Source: UBA1794 sp031552405
GTDB taxonomy: Bacteria > Bacteroidota > Bacteroidia > Bacteroidales > Bacteroidaceae
DNA length: 64,000 nucleotides
NCBI GenBank assembly: GCA_031552405.1
Contig: JAVBMN010000003.1
Location: 1-64,000, forward strand
Reading direction: 5' to 3'
Shown: piece by piece, positions 24,178 through 34,261 of the stretch
Layout of the letters: the number at the start of each line of letters is the position of its first letter
Position numbering within the stretch: the stretch's first letter is position 1
Position numbers and translations under genes: made by a program
Notes under the pieces: generated by a model
The model's database searches: none
What the model saw: the letters and a program-made list of their open reading frames with translations, nothing else
What the model was told of the DNA's origin: nothing

Positions 24178-26505
24178 TTAGAATGGATATCCAATCGCGA
24201 AGTGAAAAGCAAAATCGCGAGAGAAGTTGGGATGAATAATCGGGTAATGCTCTTTGGAAGTGGTATACGCAGGGTTTACAGCCTTCATACCGCCGTCAAA
24301 GCGGAGGATGAAGTAATCGAAATCAAAGCGGATACCGAGACCGTATGCTACTGCGAGTTGCTTATAGAAAGAATCAAACCGGAACAATCCACCCGGTTGG
24401 GAAGGATAATCCCGTATGGTCCAGATGTTTCCGGCATCCACAAAGAAGGCTGCATTCAGTTTCCAGAACAGTCGGGTACGAAGCTCGGCGCTGAGATCCA
24501 ACTTGATATCGCCGGAACGATTCATAAAGTCAATAGAACTTCCTCCACTGTAAGTACCAGGGCCCAGACCACGTACAGACCATCCTCTCACCCCGTTGGC
24601 GCCTCCGGCAAAATAGCGCACAGAAAAGGGTAGCATCAGGGAGTTGCCATACGGATATGCCACACCCAGCAGGCAATGCAGAGCCAGCGAGTTACGACTG
24701 TCGATAGACAGTTTTTTGGAAAGATCAAAGTCGCCCTTTACATATTGCTCATATGGCAAGCCAAAACTGGAATAGCGGCCAAACTCATTCTTTTCCTGAC
24801 CGGTAAGTTGGGAGAAGCAATAGAACAAGTTTCCTGCCGACTCAAAATTGAGACGAATCGTATAGCTGTTCTCTTGTTTGTTGAGCAACCCGTAATCACC
24901 TATTCCCGCACTGTTAAATACCATGCCGTAGGCGATCTTCACAATCATCTGGTCATCATAGTTATATTTCAGGATGGAGTTGTCCAGGTAGTTCTTTTCA
25001 TATTCTTCAGAGAGCCAAGGCATCTTGATATAGCTCACATCAATCAAATCCAGTCGGTGGGTGGAATGATGACGACGACGGTTCCACTTATAGCTCCATT
25101 TCCCTTCAAAAATATTACGGGCAAACTCTGGGCGTTTCTGATTACTGTAACCCACAGATAGTTCTGTAGTAGCCCTTACTTTACGTTTGTAGGAAGAGGA
25201 AAGAAAGGGAAAGAGGAAACGCGGAAAGTTTACGCTACCTTCCACCCCATACTCGATGTAGTGATTCATAATGGGGTCCGACAATCCTGAAATAGCTTCA
25301 TACGCGCCACGCAATTGCAGGGCAAAGGTTTCGGAACTGTGAAACAGGTTGCGATGCTCGGCGGTAATGGAGGCGGCCGCACCCAAGTCGCCAGCCGAGT
25401 TAGTACCCTCTAGCGAAAAGGAGATGCTTTGCGACTTCCCCCGGGTGAGCAACAAGTAACAATCCAGCGAGGTACTGTCGGCCCGCTCACGAAAACGCAT
25501 ATTGGTATACTTCAAGATAGGCAGTCGCCCAAAATTGGAATACGTGCCTGTCACATCCTGTTCGCGATAGAGGCTGTCCGGACGAATCAGTACATTACGT
25601 TCAATGGTCTTATTACGCAGATATGGCTTGCCCTGAGTCAGTATATTCAAACCTTCATATTGCACGGTATCGTATGCATCTGTAGCATCGAGTAAAGCAG
25701 GATTCACAATATCATAATCGGCAATCACATTTACATCATGTATACGGTACAGGGTGTGAGGGCGACCACTCTCCCTGTTCTCGTACGGCGAAAGGTGCAG
25801 AGTTACACGTGCCAGATACTGTCCACTGAGGGTATCTACCGTATAGGTAAGATACTCTTTATTGAATTTATAATACCCTTTGTTTTTGAGTGCGGTGGTA
25901 ATGCGACTCCGTTCCTGGTCAAGCACTTCGATATTCAGCGGCATGCCTGTTTTCAACAGGGAGTGAAGCGTATCCTCCCGTAGCAGGATTTGAGCAATAG
26001 CCGAATCGGGCACTACCCGCTCAATGTGCTGTACGATGTATGCCCGGCCCGGCACCAGGTTATAATGTATCCGCGTCTTTTTCTTCTTTATTACTTGCTG
26101 TTGCTCCACCTCGCCTTGCATATATCCCCAGTTGTGCAAGGTTTTCTGCATCTCTTGGGCAGATTGGCGGGCATATTCTTCATTGTAGATAACTGGTTCA
26201 TCGCCTATACGGCGCAGCATTTTATTGTACCATTTGGTACTGTCGGCGCCCGACCAGTCGTAAATATAAAGCGGCACCTTCAACCAGCTGAACCAGCGTG
26301 CATTGGGCACCTGACGCAGATAACCTTCCATGTCAGACGTTCGAAGGGATTTATCCGCACTGCTGATCTTTACTTCATCTAATAAGAACTGGCCCTCCGG
26401 CACATACTTAGTAGAAGAGCAACCACACAGGTATACCACTGTCAAGACAGGCAAAAGAACCTTTAAAAGGCGGAGAGAGAGAATGTGCTTTCTGCAGATA
26501 TTCAT
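24178..26505 (-). CDS. TamA/BamA-like outer membrane protein (Omp85 family) with lipoprotein signal
   Basis: About 775 residues from the ATG at 26505, which lies below the -7 element at 26561-26568. A lipoprotein signal ends VVYLCGCSSTKYVPEG. POTRA-like repeats follow (about residues 30-300), and a C-terminal 16-strand Omp85 barrel includes GGANGVRGWSVRGLG and ends in YPF. Such Bacteroidales proteins help insert or translocate outer membrane proteins. The combination of a lipobox with a surface barrel is common in this phylum. Confidence 0.85.
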   Translation of the reverse strand: MNICRKHILSLRLLKVLLPVLTVVYLCGCSSTKYVPEGQFLLDEVKISSADKSLRTSDMEGYLRQVPNARWFSWLKVPLYIYDWSGADSTKWYNKMLRRIGDEPVIYNEEYARQSAQEMQKTLHNWGYMQGEVEQQQVIKKKKTRIHYNLVPGRAYIVQHIERVVPDSAIAQILLREDTLHSLLKTGMPLNIEVLDQERSRITTALKNKGYYKFNKEYLTYTVDTLSGQYLARVTLHLSPYENRESGRPHTLYRIHDVNVIADYDIVNPALLDATDAYDTVQYEGLNILTQGKPYLRNKTIERNVLIRPDSLYREQDVTGTYSNFGRLPILKYTNMRFRERADSTSLDCYLLLTRGKSQSISFSLEGTNSAGDLGAAASITAEHRNLFHSSETFALQLRGAYEAISGLSDPIMNHYIEYGVEGSVNFPRFLFPFLSSSYKRKVRATTELSVGYSNQKRPEFARNIFEGKWSYKWNRRRHHSTHRLDLIDVSYIKMPWLSEEYEKNYLDNSILKYNYDDQMIVKIAYGMVFNSAGIGDYGLLNKQENSYTIRLNFESAGNLFYCFSQLTGQEKNEFGRYSSFGLPYEQYVKGDFDLSKKLSIDSRNSLALHCLLGVAYPYGNSLMLPFSVRYFAGGANGVRGWSVRGLGPGTYSGGSSIDFMNRSGDIKLDLSAELRTRLFWKLNAAFFVDAGNIWTIRDYPSQPGGLFRFDSFYKQLAVAYGLGIRFDFDYFILRFDGGMKAVNPAYTTSKEHYPIIHPNFSRDFAFHFAIGYPF

Positions 26506-26560
26506 TCGGAGAGTATCAACCTTGCCCCTACGGACATGTTCTTCTTCTTTTTTGGGTATG

Positions 26561-26599
26561 CAAATATACTCCTTAATTCGATAATTATATGTAGATTTG
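26561..26599. promoter_or_regulatory. Divergent promoter pair (TamA-like gene / TrmH-like gene)
   Basis: A leftward TATATTTG (26561-26568) and a rightward TAGATTTG (26592-26599) lie back to back between the two gene starts. They fix the starts at 26505 and 26632; longer frames would begin upstream of their own promoter. Confidence 0.6.
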
Positions 26600-26631
26600 C
26601 GCGAAAATATCGCATTATTAGCCCTCAGAGA

Positions 26632-27408
26632 ATGCTTAGCAAGAATAAAATCAAGTATATCCAATCCTTGGATTCCAAGAAGAAACGTCAGGAAGAAGGA
26701 CTCTTTGTAGCCGAAGGACCCAAACTGGTGGGCGACTTACTGGGACATTTCCCCTGTACCCTCCTGGCCGGCACCGCTGAGTGGTGGGAAAAGCAGGCCA
26801 GCCTGCAGGAAGTTGAAGCGCAAAGAAAGATAGAAGAAACCGCAATAATTACCCCGGAAGAGCTTACCCGTGCCAGCCTGCAACAGCACCCGCAACAGGT
26901 AATAGCCCTGTTTCGTCAATCCCTTCATGCACCCGATCGTACCGCCCCAATGCACTCCCTGTGCCTGGCACTGGACGGCATCCAAGACCCTGGAAACCTG
27001 GGTACCATTATCCGACTGGCCGACTGGTTTGGTATTGAGCACCTCTTCTGCTCACCCGATACCGTGGATACCTACAACCCCAAGGTGGTACAGGCCACAA
27101 TGGGCGCCTTGGCCCGCGTCAAAGTACATTATCTGGACCTACCCGGACTGGCTCGGGAATTAGCCGCGCAGCAAGTACCTGTCTATGGGACCTTTCTGGA
27201 AGGTGAAAGTGTATATACAGAGAGCCTTACCTCGCACGGCTTGCTTGTCATGGGTAATGAAGGCAATGGAGTATCGGCGGAAGTGGCTGCTTTGGTCAGT
27301 CGCAAGCTTTACATTCCCCCCTACCCTGCCAACCGGCCTACATCGGAATCGCTGAACGTAGCCATTGCTACCTCCATCCTTTGTGCAGAGTTTCGCCGAA
27401 GGGGATAA
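26632..27408 (+). CDS. TrmH/SpoU-family RNA 2'-O-methyltransferase
   Basis: 258 residues from the ATG after the -7 element. The N-terminal part (KKKRQEEGLFVAEGPKLV) is the substrate-binding domain seen in 23S rRNA and tRNA ribose methylases. The SPOUT knot shows GIQDPGNLGTIIRLADWFG, VMGNEGNGVS and SESLNVAIATSIL. Exact target RNA cannot be read from sequence. Confidence 0.85.
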   Translation: MLSKNKIKYIQSLDSKKKRQEEGLFVAEGPKLVGDLLGHFPCTLLAGTAEWWEKQASLQEVEAQRKIEETAIITPEELTRASLQQHPQQVIALFRQSLHAPDRTAPMHSLCLALDGIQDPGNLGTIIRLADWFGIEHLFCSPDTVDTYNPKVVQATMGALARVKVHYLDLPGLARELAAQQVPVYGTFLEGESVYTESLTSHGLLVMGNEGNGVSAEVAALVSRKLYIPPYPANRPTSESLNVAIATSILCAEFRRRG

Positions 27409-27420
27409 ACAGAGAAGTAT

Positions 27421-28173
27421 TCAGGAAAGGAACGCCGAATCAGGATACGACACATCCACCAGGAAAAGGGCATGAGCCGGCACACTGGTACCCGCTGAGC
27501 AGCGGTCCTTCTGCTCAATGACCCGTCGAAAACCGTCGATAGTGAGCTTGCCGCGTCCTACCTCCAACAGCGTACCTACCACGGCACGCACCATGTTACG
27601 CAGGAAACGATCGGCCCGAATGGTAAACACCCACACGTCCTCTTCCTGTTGTTCCCAATGGGCATGCGTAATACGACAGTCGTTGGTTTTCACATCTGTA
27701 TGCAGCTTACTGAAGCTGGTAAAGTCGGTATATTCAAACAATACTGCAGCAGCCTGGTTCATTTTTCCGTAATCCAAAGCCCCGAAGTGGCGGTACACAT
27801 ACTGCCTGCGAAACGGGTGCTTACGAGAGCACACATAGTACTTATAGGTGCGCGAGGTAGCTAAGAAACGGGCATGAGCCTCCTGTTGTACCTGCCGGGC
27901 ACGATGAATCACCACATCCTGCGGAAGCAGGCGGTTCAGTTTCTCCGTAAGCCACACCTCGTCCAACGTAGTATCTGCATCAAAATGGGCTATCATAAGC
28001 TCGGCATGCACCCCGGCATCCGTACGCCCGGCGCCCGTCACTTCTACCTGTTGGCGCAACAGGACAGACAATGCTTCCTGCAACACCTGCTGCACGGTAA
28101 TGCCATTGGGCTGTACCTGCCAGCCGTGATAAGCCGTTCCGTCATAGCTGAGATAGAGAAAATACCGATGCAT
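27421..28173 (-). CDS. truA: tRNA pseudouridine(38-40) synthase
   Basis: A 250-residue TruA with the catalytic loop GAGRTDAGVHA (nucleophile Asp near residue 53) and FLRNMVRAVVGTL in the C-terminal half. It isomerises uridines 38-40 in the anticodon arm. It is convergent with the TrmH-like gene, 12 bp apart, and is the last gene of the leftward group 34194-27421. Confidence 0.95.
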   Translation of the reverse strand: MHRYFLYLSYDGTAYHGWQVQPNGITVQQVLQEALSVLLRQQVEVTGAGRTDAGVHAELMIAHFDADTTLDEVWLTEKLNRLLPQDVVIHRARQVQQEAHARFLATSRTYKYYVCSRKHPFRRQYVYRHFGALDYGKMNQAAAVLFEYTDFTSFSKLHTDVKTNDCRITHAHWEQQEEDVWVFTIRADRFLRNMVRAVVGTLLEVGRGKLTIDGFRRVIEQKDRCSAGTSVPAHALFLVDVSYPDSAFLS

Positions 28174-28181
28174 CTCTTCGG

Positions 28182-29543
28182 TTATTGGGCTTCAGGGAAA
28201 TATTCATAACAGCCGGCATCAGGCTGGCCGTCCGTAAAGCGGTAACGACCATCCAGATCGAACGGCACTTCCGAGGCGTACAACGGATCCGCTACATTGA
28301 TACAAGCGTTCTTTGCCGTGGGATGGAAATCGTAACGGTAATCGCGGTCTTTATTGAGATTCACATAGTTTTCCTCGTCATCCACACAGGAATGGTACGT
28401 AAGGACTATGCCATCGGCATTGCCCGAAAGCGTGGATTTATCCTCAGGAGGTACAATACAGTTCACAAAAGACACACGAGTGGAATCCATCGTGCTACCA
28501 TCCTGTACATGACTGGCTATCAAAACGGTAGTACCTTGTCGTGCAGCAAATCCATACTTATTGACGATCGTATTCTGCAGAAAGGAGTAATCACCATCTG
28601 CTAGGTGTACCAGGTTGCGACCAGAGTTCACGATCAAAGAATTAAGAACCTCCGCCTTACACTGACGCAGCATTATGCCATACTCAGAAGAGTTCTGCAC
28701 CACAGAACTTTGTAAGGACAACTTCAACAGACTACGATCCGTAGAGTCACAATATATGGCAGTCTTTGCCGAATGAATATCAGCTCCGGTCAAGCGATTT
28801 TCCGTGCTGGAAGAATAAAACACAATGCCCTCCCACTGTCCCGGCGTACGGTCATAGGGAAGATAAGAGAAGAGGCGGTCCGTGCGGTCGCCCCGGAATA
28901 TAACACGTCTGTTGGGTGTACCATTCGTAACCAGCGTACCACGTACTTTCAGGGCGGCATCACTATGAAACATGAGGCGTGCGCCGGCCTCGCAGGTCAG
29001 TGTGGCCCCTTCGGCCACGCACAGGCTGTCATATACCACGATAGGCTTTCCAGCTGTCAGCGTAGTGTCCTGCTCCAGAGTGCGGCTACGCATTATTACG
29101 GCATCCTGCCCGTAGGCTTGTAATACAAGGCGCTGTGTGCCTCCATTGGTCACGGCTATCAGCTCATCTTTTACCAACTGTGGATCTATGGAATGTTGTT
29201 CGGAAAGCTTCACCTCCACAAAGATGTACATACTGTCTTTCTTATCCAGTTCTATTCCGCTCCACTCTGTGCCGGGCGATCCGTCTACGTTGACCATAAA
29301 GCCCGAAGTACCTCCGCTGGACAGTGTGATAGACTGAATTATCAGAGCCTTATCGCCCCGGTTATACAACATCACCTGGCGGGTAGAACTAGCCACAGTG
29401 CTGATCACCGTATCAAAGCTGAGCGTATCACGCGAAAATGCGGGCTGATCCGAAGCCGAGGTAGAGAACTCCTCGTCACTGCATCCGCCTAAGAGTACTG
29501 CTGTGAGCAGTAAGGAAAAGAAAATAGAAAGAAAGGATTTCAA
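28182..29543 (-). CDS. Lipoprotein with right-handed parallel beta-helix domain
   Basis: 453 residues with a lipoprotein signal ending LLGGCSDEE. A beta-sandwich N-terminal domain is followed by a parallel beta-helix (about residues 200-400) with short repeating strands such as VRGTLVTNGTPNRRVIFRG and SSEYGIMLRQCKAEVLN. Such proteins in Bacteroidales often bind or modify surface glycans, but no catalytic residues are evident. It sits between the ABC transporter and truA genes, tightly spaced, so it is probably co-transcribed. Confidence 0.75.
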   Translation of the reverse strand: MKSFLSIFFSLLLTAVLLGGCSDEEFSTSASDQPAFSRDTLSFDTVISTVASSTRQVMLYNRGDKALIIQSITLSSGGTSGFMVNVDGSPGTEWSGIELDKKDSMYIFVEVKLSEQHSIDPQLVKDELIAVTNGGTQRLVLQAYGQDAVIMRSRTLEQDTTLTAGKPIVVYDSLCVAEGATLTCEAGARLMFHSDAALKVRGTLVTNGTPNRRVIFRGDRTDRLFSYLPYDRTPGQWEGIVFYSSSTENRLTGADIHSAKTAIYCDSTDRSLLKLSLQSSVVQNSSEYGIMLRQCKAEVLNSLIVNSGRNLVHLADGDYSFLQNTIVNKYGFAARQGTTVLIASHVQDGSTMDSTRVSFVNCIVPPEDKSTLSGNADGIVLTYHSCVDDEENYVNLNKDRDYRYDFHPTAKNACINVADPLYASEVPFDLDGRYRFTDGQPDAGCYEYFPEAQ

Positions 29544-29598
29544 TGCGGTACTGTTTATAGTTAGAAACGCGTATACATCCGGTTTATTGTTACTCTGC

Positions 29599-30807
29599 TT
29601 AGGCTTTGTGAATCCAGATGGAGTTCACCTTGCGCTGTACGGCCACACAATTCAGGATGGAAACCACCACAAAAATGCCTGTTCCTATACCAGCCACCAC
29701 ACCTACCGTACCCATTTCCATTTGCGGGAATAGCTGGGTAATCACCTCCATATAAGCCGAGCGGGCATATACCACAAGGAGTATGGACAAGAACAATACA
29801 CACATGTTAAGCCCCAAGGTAAGCAATTGATAAGGCAAAGCCACTTTACGCGGTGAATATCCGATGAGCAACAGAGTTTCCAGCTTAGCCGTATTCTTTT
29901 GCAGCAGCAGGTAGATGGAAAGCATCAGTATGTAGAATGAGAGTACGCTAATGACAAGTCCTACAAGCAGCACAATACCTGTCACAAGTTTCAGGAAGTA
30001 CGTCATACGACCGGCCTCCAGCTTATCGTCCTCCGTTTCGTAGCCTTTCTTCTGAATGAACCTGGCAATGCCGTCATCCGCAGGGTTATCCACCTCTACT
30101 ATCAGGCGGGCGGCCACAGGGCGCTTCTCGCCAAATTCCGCATTGGCCCAGTCGTTAAAGGTTTGCGGCACGAGGATGGTATTCAACCGGGTGGAGAAGC
30201 CCACGATACGTCCGCGCAATGACTGCTCCTTGCCCTGCCCGCGCAAACGGATATCCAGACTGATCATTCCCATCAATCCTTCGGAGATCTTAGGAAGACT
30301 GCGACTTTGGGCAAAGCCAAAGTTATACAGGTTGATATAATTTTTAGGCAGAATAATAGGAATCTCGCCCTGTCCAGGAGTAAAGCGCCACTCACTGCCG
30401 GCTACATCCACAAAGGCATCCGGTACCGACTCAAAGAACATTTCCGTAGAGAAGCGCATCCCTTCGCCGCCTTGTCCACCCATACCAAGCGAAGCATTTA
30501 CCTTGTAACACGAAGGAGTAAACACACCCACATGTTTGGCAAAAGACTGCGTCTTCACCTCTTCCACCTCTTCGTTGGAGAACACTGTGCCCATGCCGGA
30601 AAGAGAACCTAAGGTACTCACCCGCTTGGTGAGCACAATGAAGTCGCTTTTGATAAAGCTCTCTTTGCCGGTAAACATCGGTACCACATCTCGATAGAAC
30701 TGTACGCCAAGCAATACGATCATCATACCAAAAAGATTGGCAAAGAAGAAACCTGCAAGTTGCCCCAGGCTGATGTGCTGTCTCAGCAGCTTCCATATCA
30801 ATTTCAT
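29599..30807 (-). CDS. ABC transporter permease (FtsX/MacB-like)
   Basis: 402 residues: an N-terminal transmembrane helix (LAGFFFANLFGMMIVLLGVQ), a large periplasmic domain (about 40-280), and three C-terminal helices around FYILMLSIYLLL. This is the FtsX/LolC/MacB topology. It overlaps the start of its ATPase gene by four bases, so the two proteins form one transporter. Neighbouring lipoprotein genes suggest lipoprotein release or envelope remodelling, but the substrate is unknown. Confidence 0.8.
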   Translation of the reverse strand: MKLIWKLLRQHISLGQLAGFFFANLFGMMIVLLGVQFYRDVVPMFTGKESFIKSDFIVLTKRVSTLGSLSGMGTVFSNEEVEEVKTQSFAKHVGVFTPSCYKVNASLGMGGQGGEGMRFSTEMFFESVPDAFVDVAGSEWRFTPGQGEIPIILPKNYINLYNFGFAQSRSLPKISEGLMGMISLDIRLRGQGKEQSLRGRIVGFSTRLNTILVPQTFNDWANAEFGEKRPVAARLIVEVDNPADDGIARFIQKKGYETEDDKLEAGRMTYFLKLVTGIVLLVGLVISVLSFYILMLSIYLLLQKNTAKLETLLLIGYSPRKVALPYQLLTLGLNMCVLFLSILLVVYARSAYMEVITQLFPQMEMGTVGVVAGIGTGIFVVVSILNCVAVQRKVNSIWIHKA

Positions 30808-31448
30808 AGCTTCAGAAGTGTGTCGTACTGTAAATGAATATGCTTACCGATGGAGGTCATGATCACTCCTGCGCCCTGCCGGCGGGCTTCTTCCATTACC
30901 AGACGGCCGATGATCTCTGCGTTGACTTCATCCAGGTGCGAGATTGGCTCGTCAAGGAAGATAAAGTCGAACGGCTGACACAAAGAGCGTATCAGCGCCA
31001 CGCGTTGTTGCTGCCCGAAGGAAAGCTTGCCGCACAACTGCCCCTTCTTCTCGGGAATTCCCAGTAGTTCAAAGTATTCGGCAATCTGAGCATCGGTCTT
31101 AAAAGCGGTAATATTATTCTTGATGGCGATATTCTCCCAGGCGGTAAGTTCCGGAAAGAGGCGTAGCTCCTGAAACAGGATGGAGAGGTGGCGCTGACGC
31201 ACCTGCACCCAGTCACCCACGTTAAGCGAAGCCAACTCACGCTCATCAAAGAGAATGCGGCCACTATAGTCCACACGGTATCCGTAAATAAAGCTCAGCA
31301 TGGAGGATTTCCCAGTGCCGGAAGCAGCCTCTACTAAGTATAATTTATCTTTCTCGAGCTCCACGCGATTGTTCCATACCTCCGATGAGAGGGGCCGTCC
31401 GTCCTGGAAAACCCGGGGAAGAGTATAGTCCAATATTATTTTATCCAT
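30804..31448 (-). CDS. ABC transporter ATP-binding protein (LolD-like)
   Basis: A 214-residue ATPase with Walker A AASGTGKSS, signature LSFGQQQRVAL, Walker B FIFLDEP with the D-loop SHLDE, and H-loop region MTSIGKH. It lacks the usual His of the H-loop at the normal place, although a His follows. Domain order fits LolD/MacB-type exporters with an FtsX-like permease, which is encoded immediately downstream. Confidence 0.85.
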   Translation of the reverse strand: MDKIILDYTLPRVFQDGRPLSSEVWNNRVELEKDKLYLVEAASGTGKSSMLSFIYGYRVDYSGRILFDERELASLNVGDWVQVRQRHLSILFQELRLFPELTAWENIAIKNNITAFKTDAQIAEYFELLGIPEKKGQLCGKLSFGQQQRVALIRSLCQPFDFIFLDEPISHLDEVNAEIIGRLVMEEARRQGAGVIMTSIGKHIHLQYDTLLKL

Positions 31449-31465
31449 TCGATAGTATTTAAATT

Positions 31466-32902
31466 TTAGCGGAAATAGATATTCAGTTCCAAGCGATTGG
31501 CCGGGCGAACGGCCAGCTCCACCGTACGGATCTGTTGCAAGAGCGACACTTTATCGCCCATATATTCCTGAGCAATGCTTTCGGCATCGCCTATACGATC
31601 TGTATTTATAAGGATGTAAGATATCAGCTTTCCTTTCATGCCCTCAAGAGCACTCTTACTCAGAGGGTTTTGTACAGGTGTTAAAGGGTTGGTGCTGCCC
31701 GAAAGCATGTAGAAGTCCTTTTGTTTCATTCCCAGGTACAATGCACCTACACCCCGCATGCTGATCTGGTAGTTATCCGGAGCAAGAGTTTTTATGGCCG
31801 GTCCGAAGAAGTCGGACGCCTGTGCAATACCATCCTTCAGCATGAGGCGTGTCCCGTTATCCGCGGTCTGCGCATAGCAAACCAGGGGGGGGATGCCCTC
31901 AGTAGGTATAGCGCCTAGGGCAAACACAAAATCACCGTGGAAGGAATCCAAGAAACGCTCGGAGTCAATGCCTGAGAAACGGGAAAGATTCTCTATCAGT
32001 GCGCCCACTCCCGGCAACTGCCCCACCTTACTATACCCGTTACCCTCCAGTTTCAGGGCTATGCAGGCCATAACATCCTGGGGTATGTAGTCAAAGAAAC
32101 GAGAAGAAAGGCTATGCATATCCATGGACTGACGATCCAGAAAATCAGCCAGCTCTTTTTTTTCAGAATAATACTGTGCCTGGAGAGAGGCTTTCGCCTT
32201 ACTGAGTGTCACAGTGCCCAGCACGCGGATATCCTCGGCCGAAAGCGAAAAAGGTAAGCCCAGCATGGAAGACACCTCCGCCGCATTGGGCAGGGTGGAC
32301 AGTGAGAGGTAAAAAGCCATACTTCCCTTCATCTCTTCCAGTCGCTTATAGGGTTCGGTAGCCAGAAAGGATTCCTCCGGCTCTTGTTTCATCAGTTGCG
32401 AGAGGCGGTTCAGCACCGTTTCAGGCGGAGTAAGAGGGGCATACACCCACATCACTGCTTCTTTGGTGAACACGCAATATCCTTGTTCGGTGAAGAAAGT
32501 CCAGCTAAGATCTCCGCGATTTTGCAGCTTGTCACACAATCCCTTAGCCTGCATCTTTTCAAGCCATATTTCCAGTAGATCGGCATCTTTAAGCTTCATC
32601 AACAAGGTTGGTTCATCGCGATTCAGCGAAGCAAAGAGGTATGCTTTGGCAGTTACATCCACTCCCGTTTCCTCCGGGGCAGAGGCAATGCTTTTCAGTA
32701 GGATATGATCGGTCTTACCGGCCAGTTCTTTAAGTGCGGCCTCGCCACCCGCCTCTTCAATGAGGTGAGCCGGATCAGCCACTACTACCAGGGCTGCATC
32801 CTTGGGTATCCACTGGGTATATTCTTTTTTTTGGCAGGCGGCCATGCTAAGGAGCAGCACCAGTAAAGGCAAATAACGCATTAAACGGTTCTTCTTCATC
32901 AC
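31466..32902 (-). CDS. DUF4836-family lipoprotein
   Basis: 478 residues with a lipobox MAACQKKE after a hydrophobic leader. The mature part starts WIPKDAALVVVADPAHL, typical of DUF4836 proteins of Bacteroidales, and contains repeated beta-alpha units. Function is unknown. It is encoded directly before the ABC ATPase gene and after rsmE, with short gaps, so it may supply a periplasmic component to the same transporter system. Confidence 0.8.
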   Translation of the reverse strand: MMKKNRLMRYLPLLVLLLSMAACQKKEYTQWIPKDAALVVVADPAHLIEEAGGEAALKELAGKTDHILLKSIASAPEETGVDVTAKAYLFASLNRDEPTLLMKLKDADLLEIWLEKMQAKGLCDKLQNRGDLSWTFFTEQGYCVFTKEAVMWVYAPLTPPETVLNRLSQLMKQEPEESFLATEPYKRLEEMKGSMAFYLSLSTLPNAAEVSSMLGLPFSLSAEDIRVLGTVTLSKAKASLQAQYYSEKKELADFLDRQSMDMHSLSSRFFDYIPQDVMACIALKLEGNGYSKVGQLPGVGALIENLSRFSGIDSERFLDSFHGDFVFALGAIPTEGIPPLVCYAQTADNGTRLMLKDGIAQASDFFGPAIKTLAPDNYQISMRGVGALYLGMKQKDFYMLSGSTNPLTPVQNPLSKSALEGMKGKLISYILINTDRIGDAESIAQEYMGDKVSLLQQIRTVELAVRPANRLELNIYFR

Positions 32903-32912
32903 TTCTGTTATG

Positions 32913-33623
32913 TTAGGATTGTGGGTTCTGATTCCAGGTATTCAGGGTCATCACTCCGCTAAGGGCCGCCGTTTCGGTACGCAGGCGGGAGGATCCAAGG
33001 CTGACAGCTTCGTAGCCGTGCTGCAAGGCAAGGGTTACTTCTCCCGGACTAAAATCACCTTCCGGACCTATTAATAGTGTAACTTCCTCACCCGGGCGAA
33101 TCAAATCACGCAGCAAAGGCTTATCTCCTTCCTGGCAATGAGCAATGAATTTACGCCCCTCGCGAGGAGCTTTGATAAATGCTTTCGCGTCGACCATCTC
33201 GTTCAGGCATGGCATCGTGCCTTTCAGGCTTTGCTTCATGGCCGAAACCACGATCTTGCGAATACGATCCAGCTTCAAGACTTTCCGCTCTGAGAAGCGA
33301 CAGTTCAGGAACGAAAGCTCGTCGATACCCACCTCCGTTACCTTCTCGGCCAGCCACTCCATACGGTCCATATTCTTGGTGGGCGCTACGGCGAGGTGGA
33401 TACGTCCCTGCCAGCCTTTCTCCCAGGCTGTGCGATTCAGCAGGTTTACAGTTACATGATGCTTAGAAGTGGCTTGTATTTCCGCTTCGAAGAAGCTCCC
33501 CTTCCCGTCGGTCAGGGTGATGTGTGCCCCGGGAAGCAGGCGCAATACTCTGACACAATGAGCAGCCTCTTCTTCGGGCAACTCTAAAGTAGCTTCCACC
33601 TCAGGAGTATAAAATAATTGCAT
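32913..33623 (-). CDS. rsmE: 16S rRNA (uracil(1498)-N3)-methyltransferase
   Basis: A 236-residue SPOUT methyltransferase with an N-terminal PUA-like domain (AAHCVRVLRLLPGAHITL). The C-terminal knot is marked by LLIGPEGDFSPGEV and SLGSSRLRTETAA, the RsmE signature. It methylates U1498 in the decoding centre. Confidence 0.93.
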   Translation of the reverse strand: MQLFYTPEVEATLELPEEEAAHCVRVLRLLPGAHITLTDGKGSFFEAEIQATSKHHVTVNLLNRTAWEKGWQGRIHLAVAPTKNMDRMEWLAEKVTEVGIDELSFLNCRFSERKVLKLDRIRKIVVSAMKQSLKGTMPCLNEMVDAKAFIKAPREGRKFIAHCQEGDKPLLRDLIRPGEEVTLLIGPEGDFSPGEVTLALQHGYEAVSLGSSRLRTETAALSGVMTLNTWNQNPQS

Positions 33624-33633
33624 GGAAGGCAGG

Positions 33634-34194
33634 TCAGGATTTCAACTGTTTCAGCTTATCGCGCAACTGGGCGGCCAGCTCATAATCTTCGTCCTTAATG
33701 GCTTCCGACAACTGAGTGCGGAGTGCCTCTTCATCCACTTCATCAAACCCCAGCTCATAGGTATCTGTTTCCTGGTGAAAGGGTACCGCATTGCGTTCCA
33801 GTATCTCGCGACGCACATAAATAGGCTTGCCAGTGCGCAAAGCGATGGCTACGGCATCGGACGTACGGGCATCCAGCTGAAAGGTTTCGCCCTCATTATC
33901 ATATACCAGATGCGAGGAATAGATACCATCTATCTCGCGGTAAATCTCTACATACAGCAGGATAAAGGGGGTATGATGCACCAGTTCGATAAACAAATCA
34001 TGCGTCATGGGGCGAGGCACAGACATGCCTTTTAATTCGATGGCAATGCTTTGCGCTTCGGCCGTCCCTATAATCACAGGCAGATGCCGGTGTCCTTCCG
34101 CATCGCCCAGTATCAGAGCATATGCATTGGATGCGCGGTTGCTATCGGCTATATTAAGTACTTCAAGAAGTACACTGTCTTCAGGCTTTTCCAT
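33634..34194 (-). CDS. Bifunctional nuclease family (DUF151) protein with UvrB/C motif
   Basis: 186 residues. The DUF151 domain (about 20-140) includes DARTSDAVAIALRTGKPIYV, and the C-terminal DEDYELAAQLRDKLKQLKS is a UvrB/UvrC interaction motif. Plant and bacterial relatives have RNase and DNase activity in vitro. It is first in the leftward group, with a -7 element at 34218-34225. Confidence 0.85.
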   Translation of the reverse strand: MEKPEDSVLLEVLNIADSNRASNAYALILGDAEGHRHLPVIIGTAEAQSIAIELKGMSVPRPMTHDLFIELVHHTPFILLYVEIYREIDGIYSSHLVYDNEGETFQLDARTSDAVAIALRTGKPIYVRREILERNAVPFHQETDTYELGFDEVDEEALRTQLSEAIKDEDYELAAQLRDKLKQLKS

Positions 34195-34217
34195 AAAACT
34201 CGATCTTTAATACAGTG

Positions 34218-34225
34218 CAAAGATA
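34218..34225 (-). promoter_or_regulatory. -7 promoter element of the DUF151-rsmE group
   Basis: TATCTTTG on the minus strand about 25 bp before the DUF151 start. Confidence 0.5.
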
Positions 34226-34261
34226 GGAAAAACAAACGAGCAGGTATCGGCAAAGGTCTAT

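Noticed and set aside
24178..26664. N-terminal extension of the TamA-like protein to 26664
   Set aside because: It would lie upstream of the -7 promoter element and precede the lipoprotein signal.
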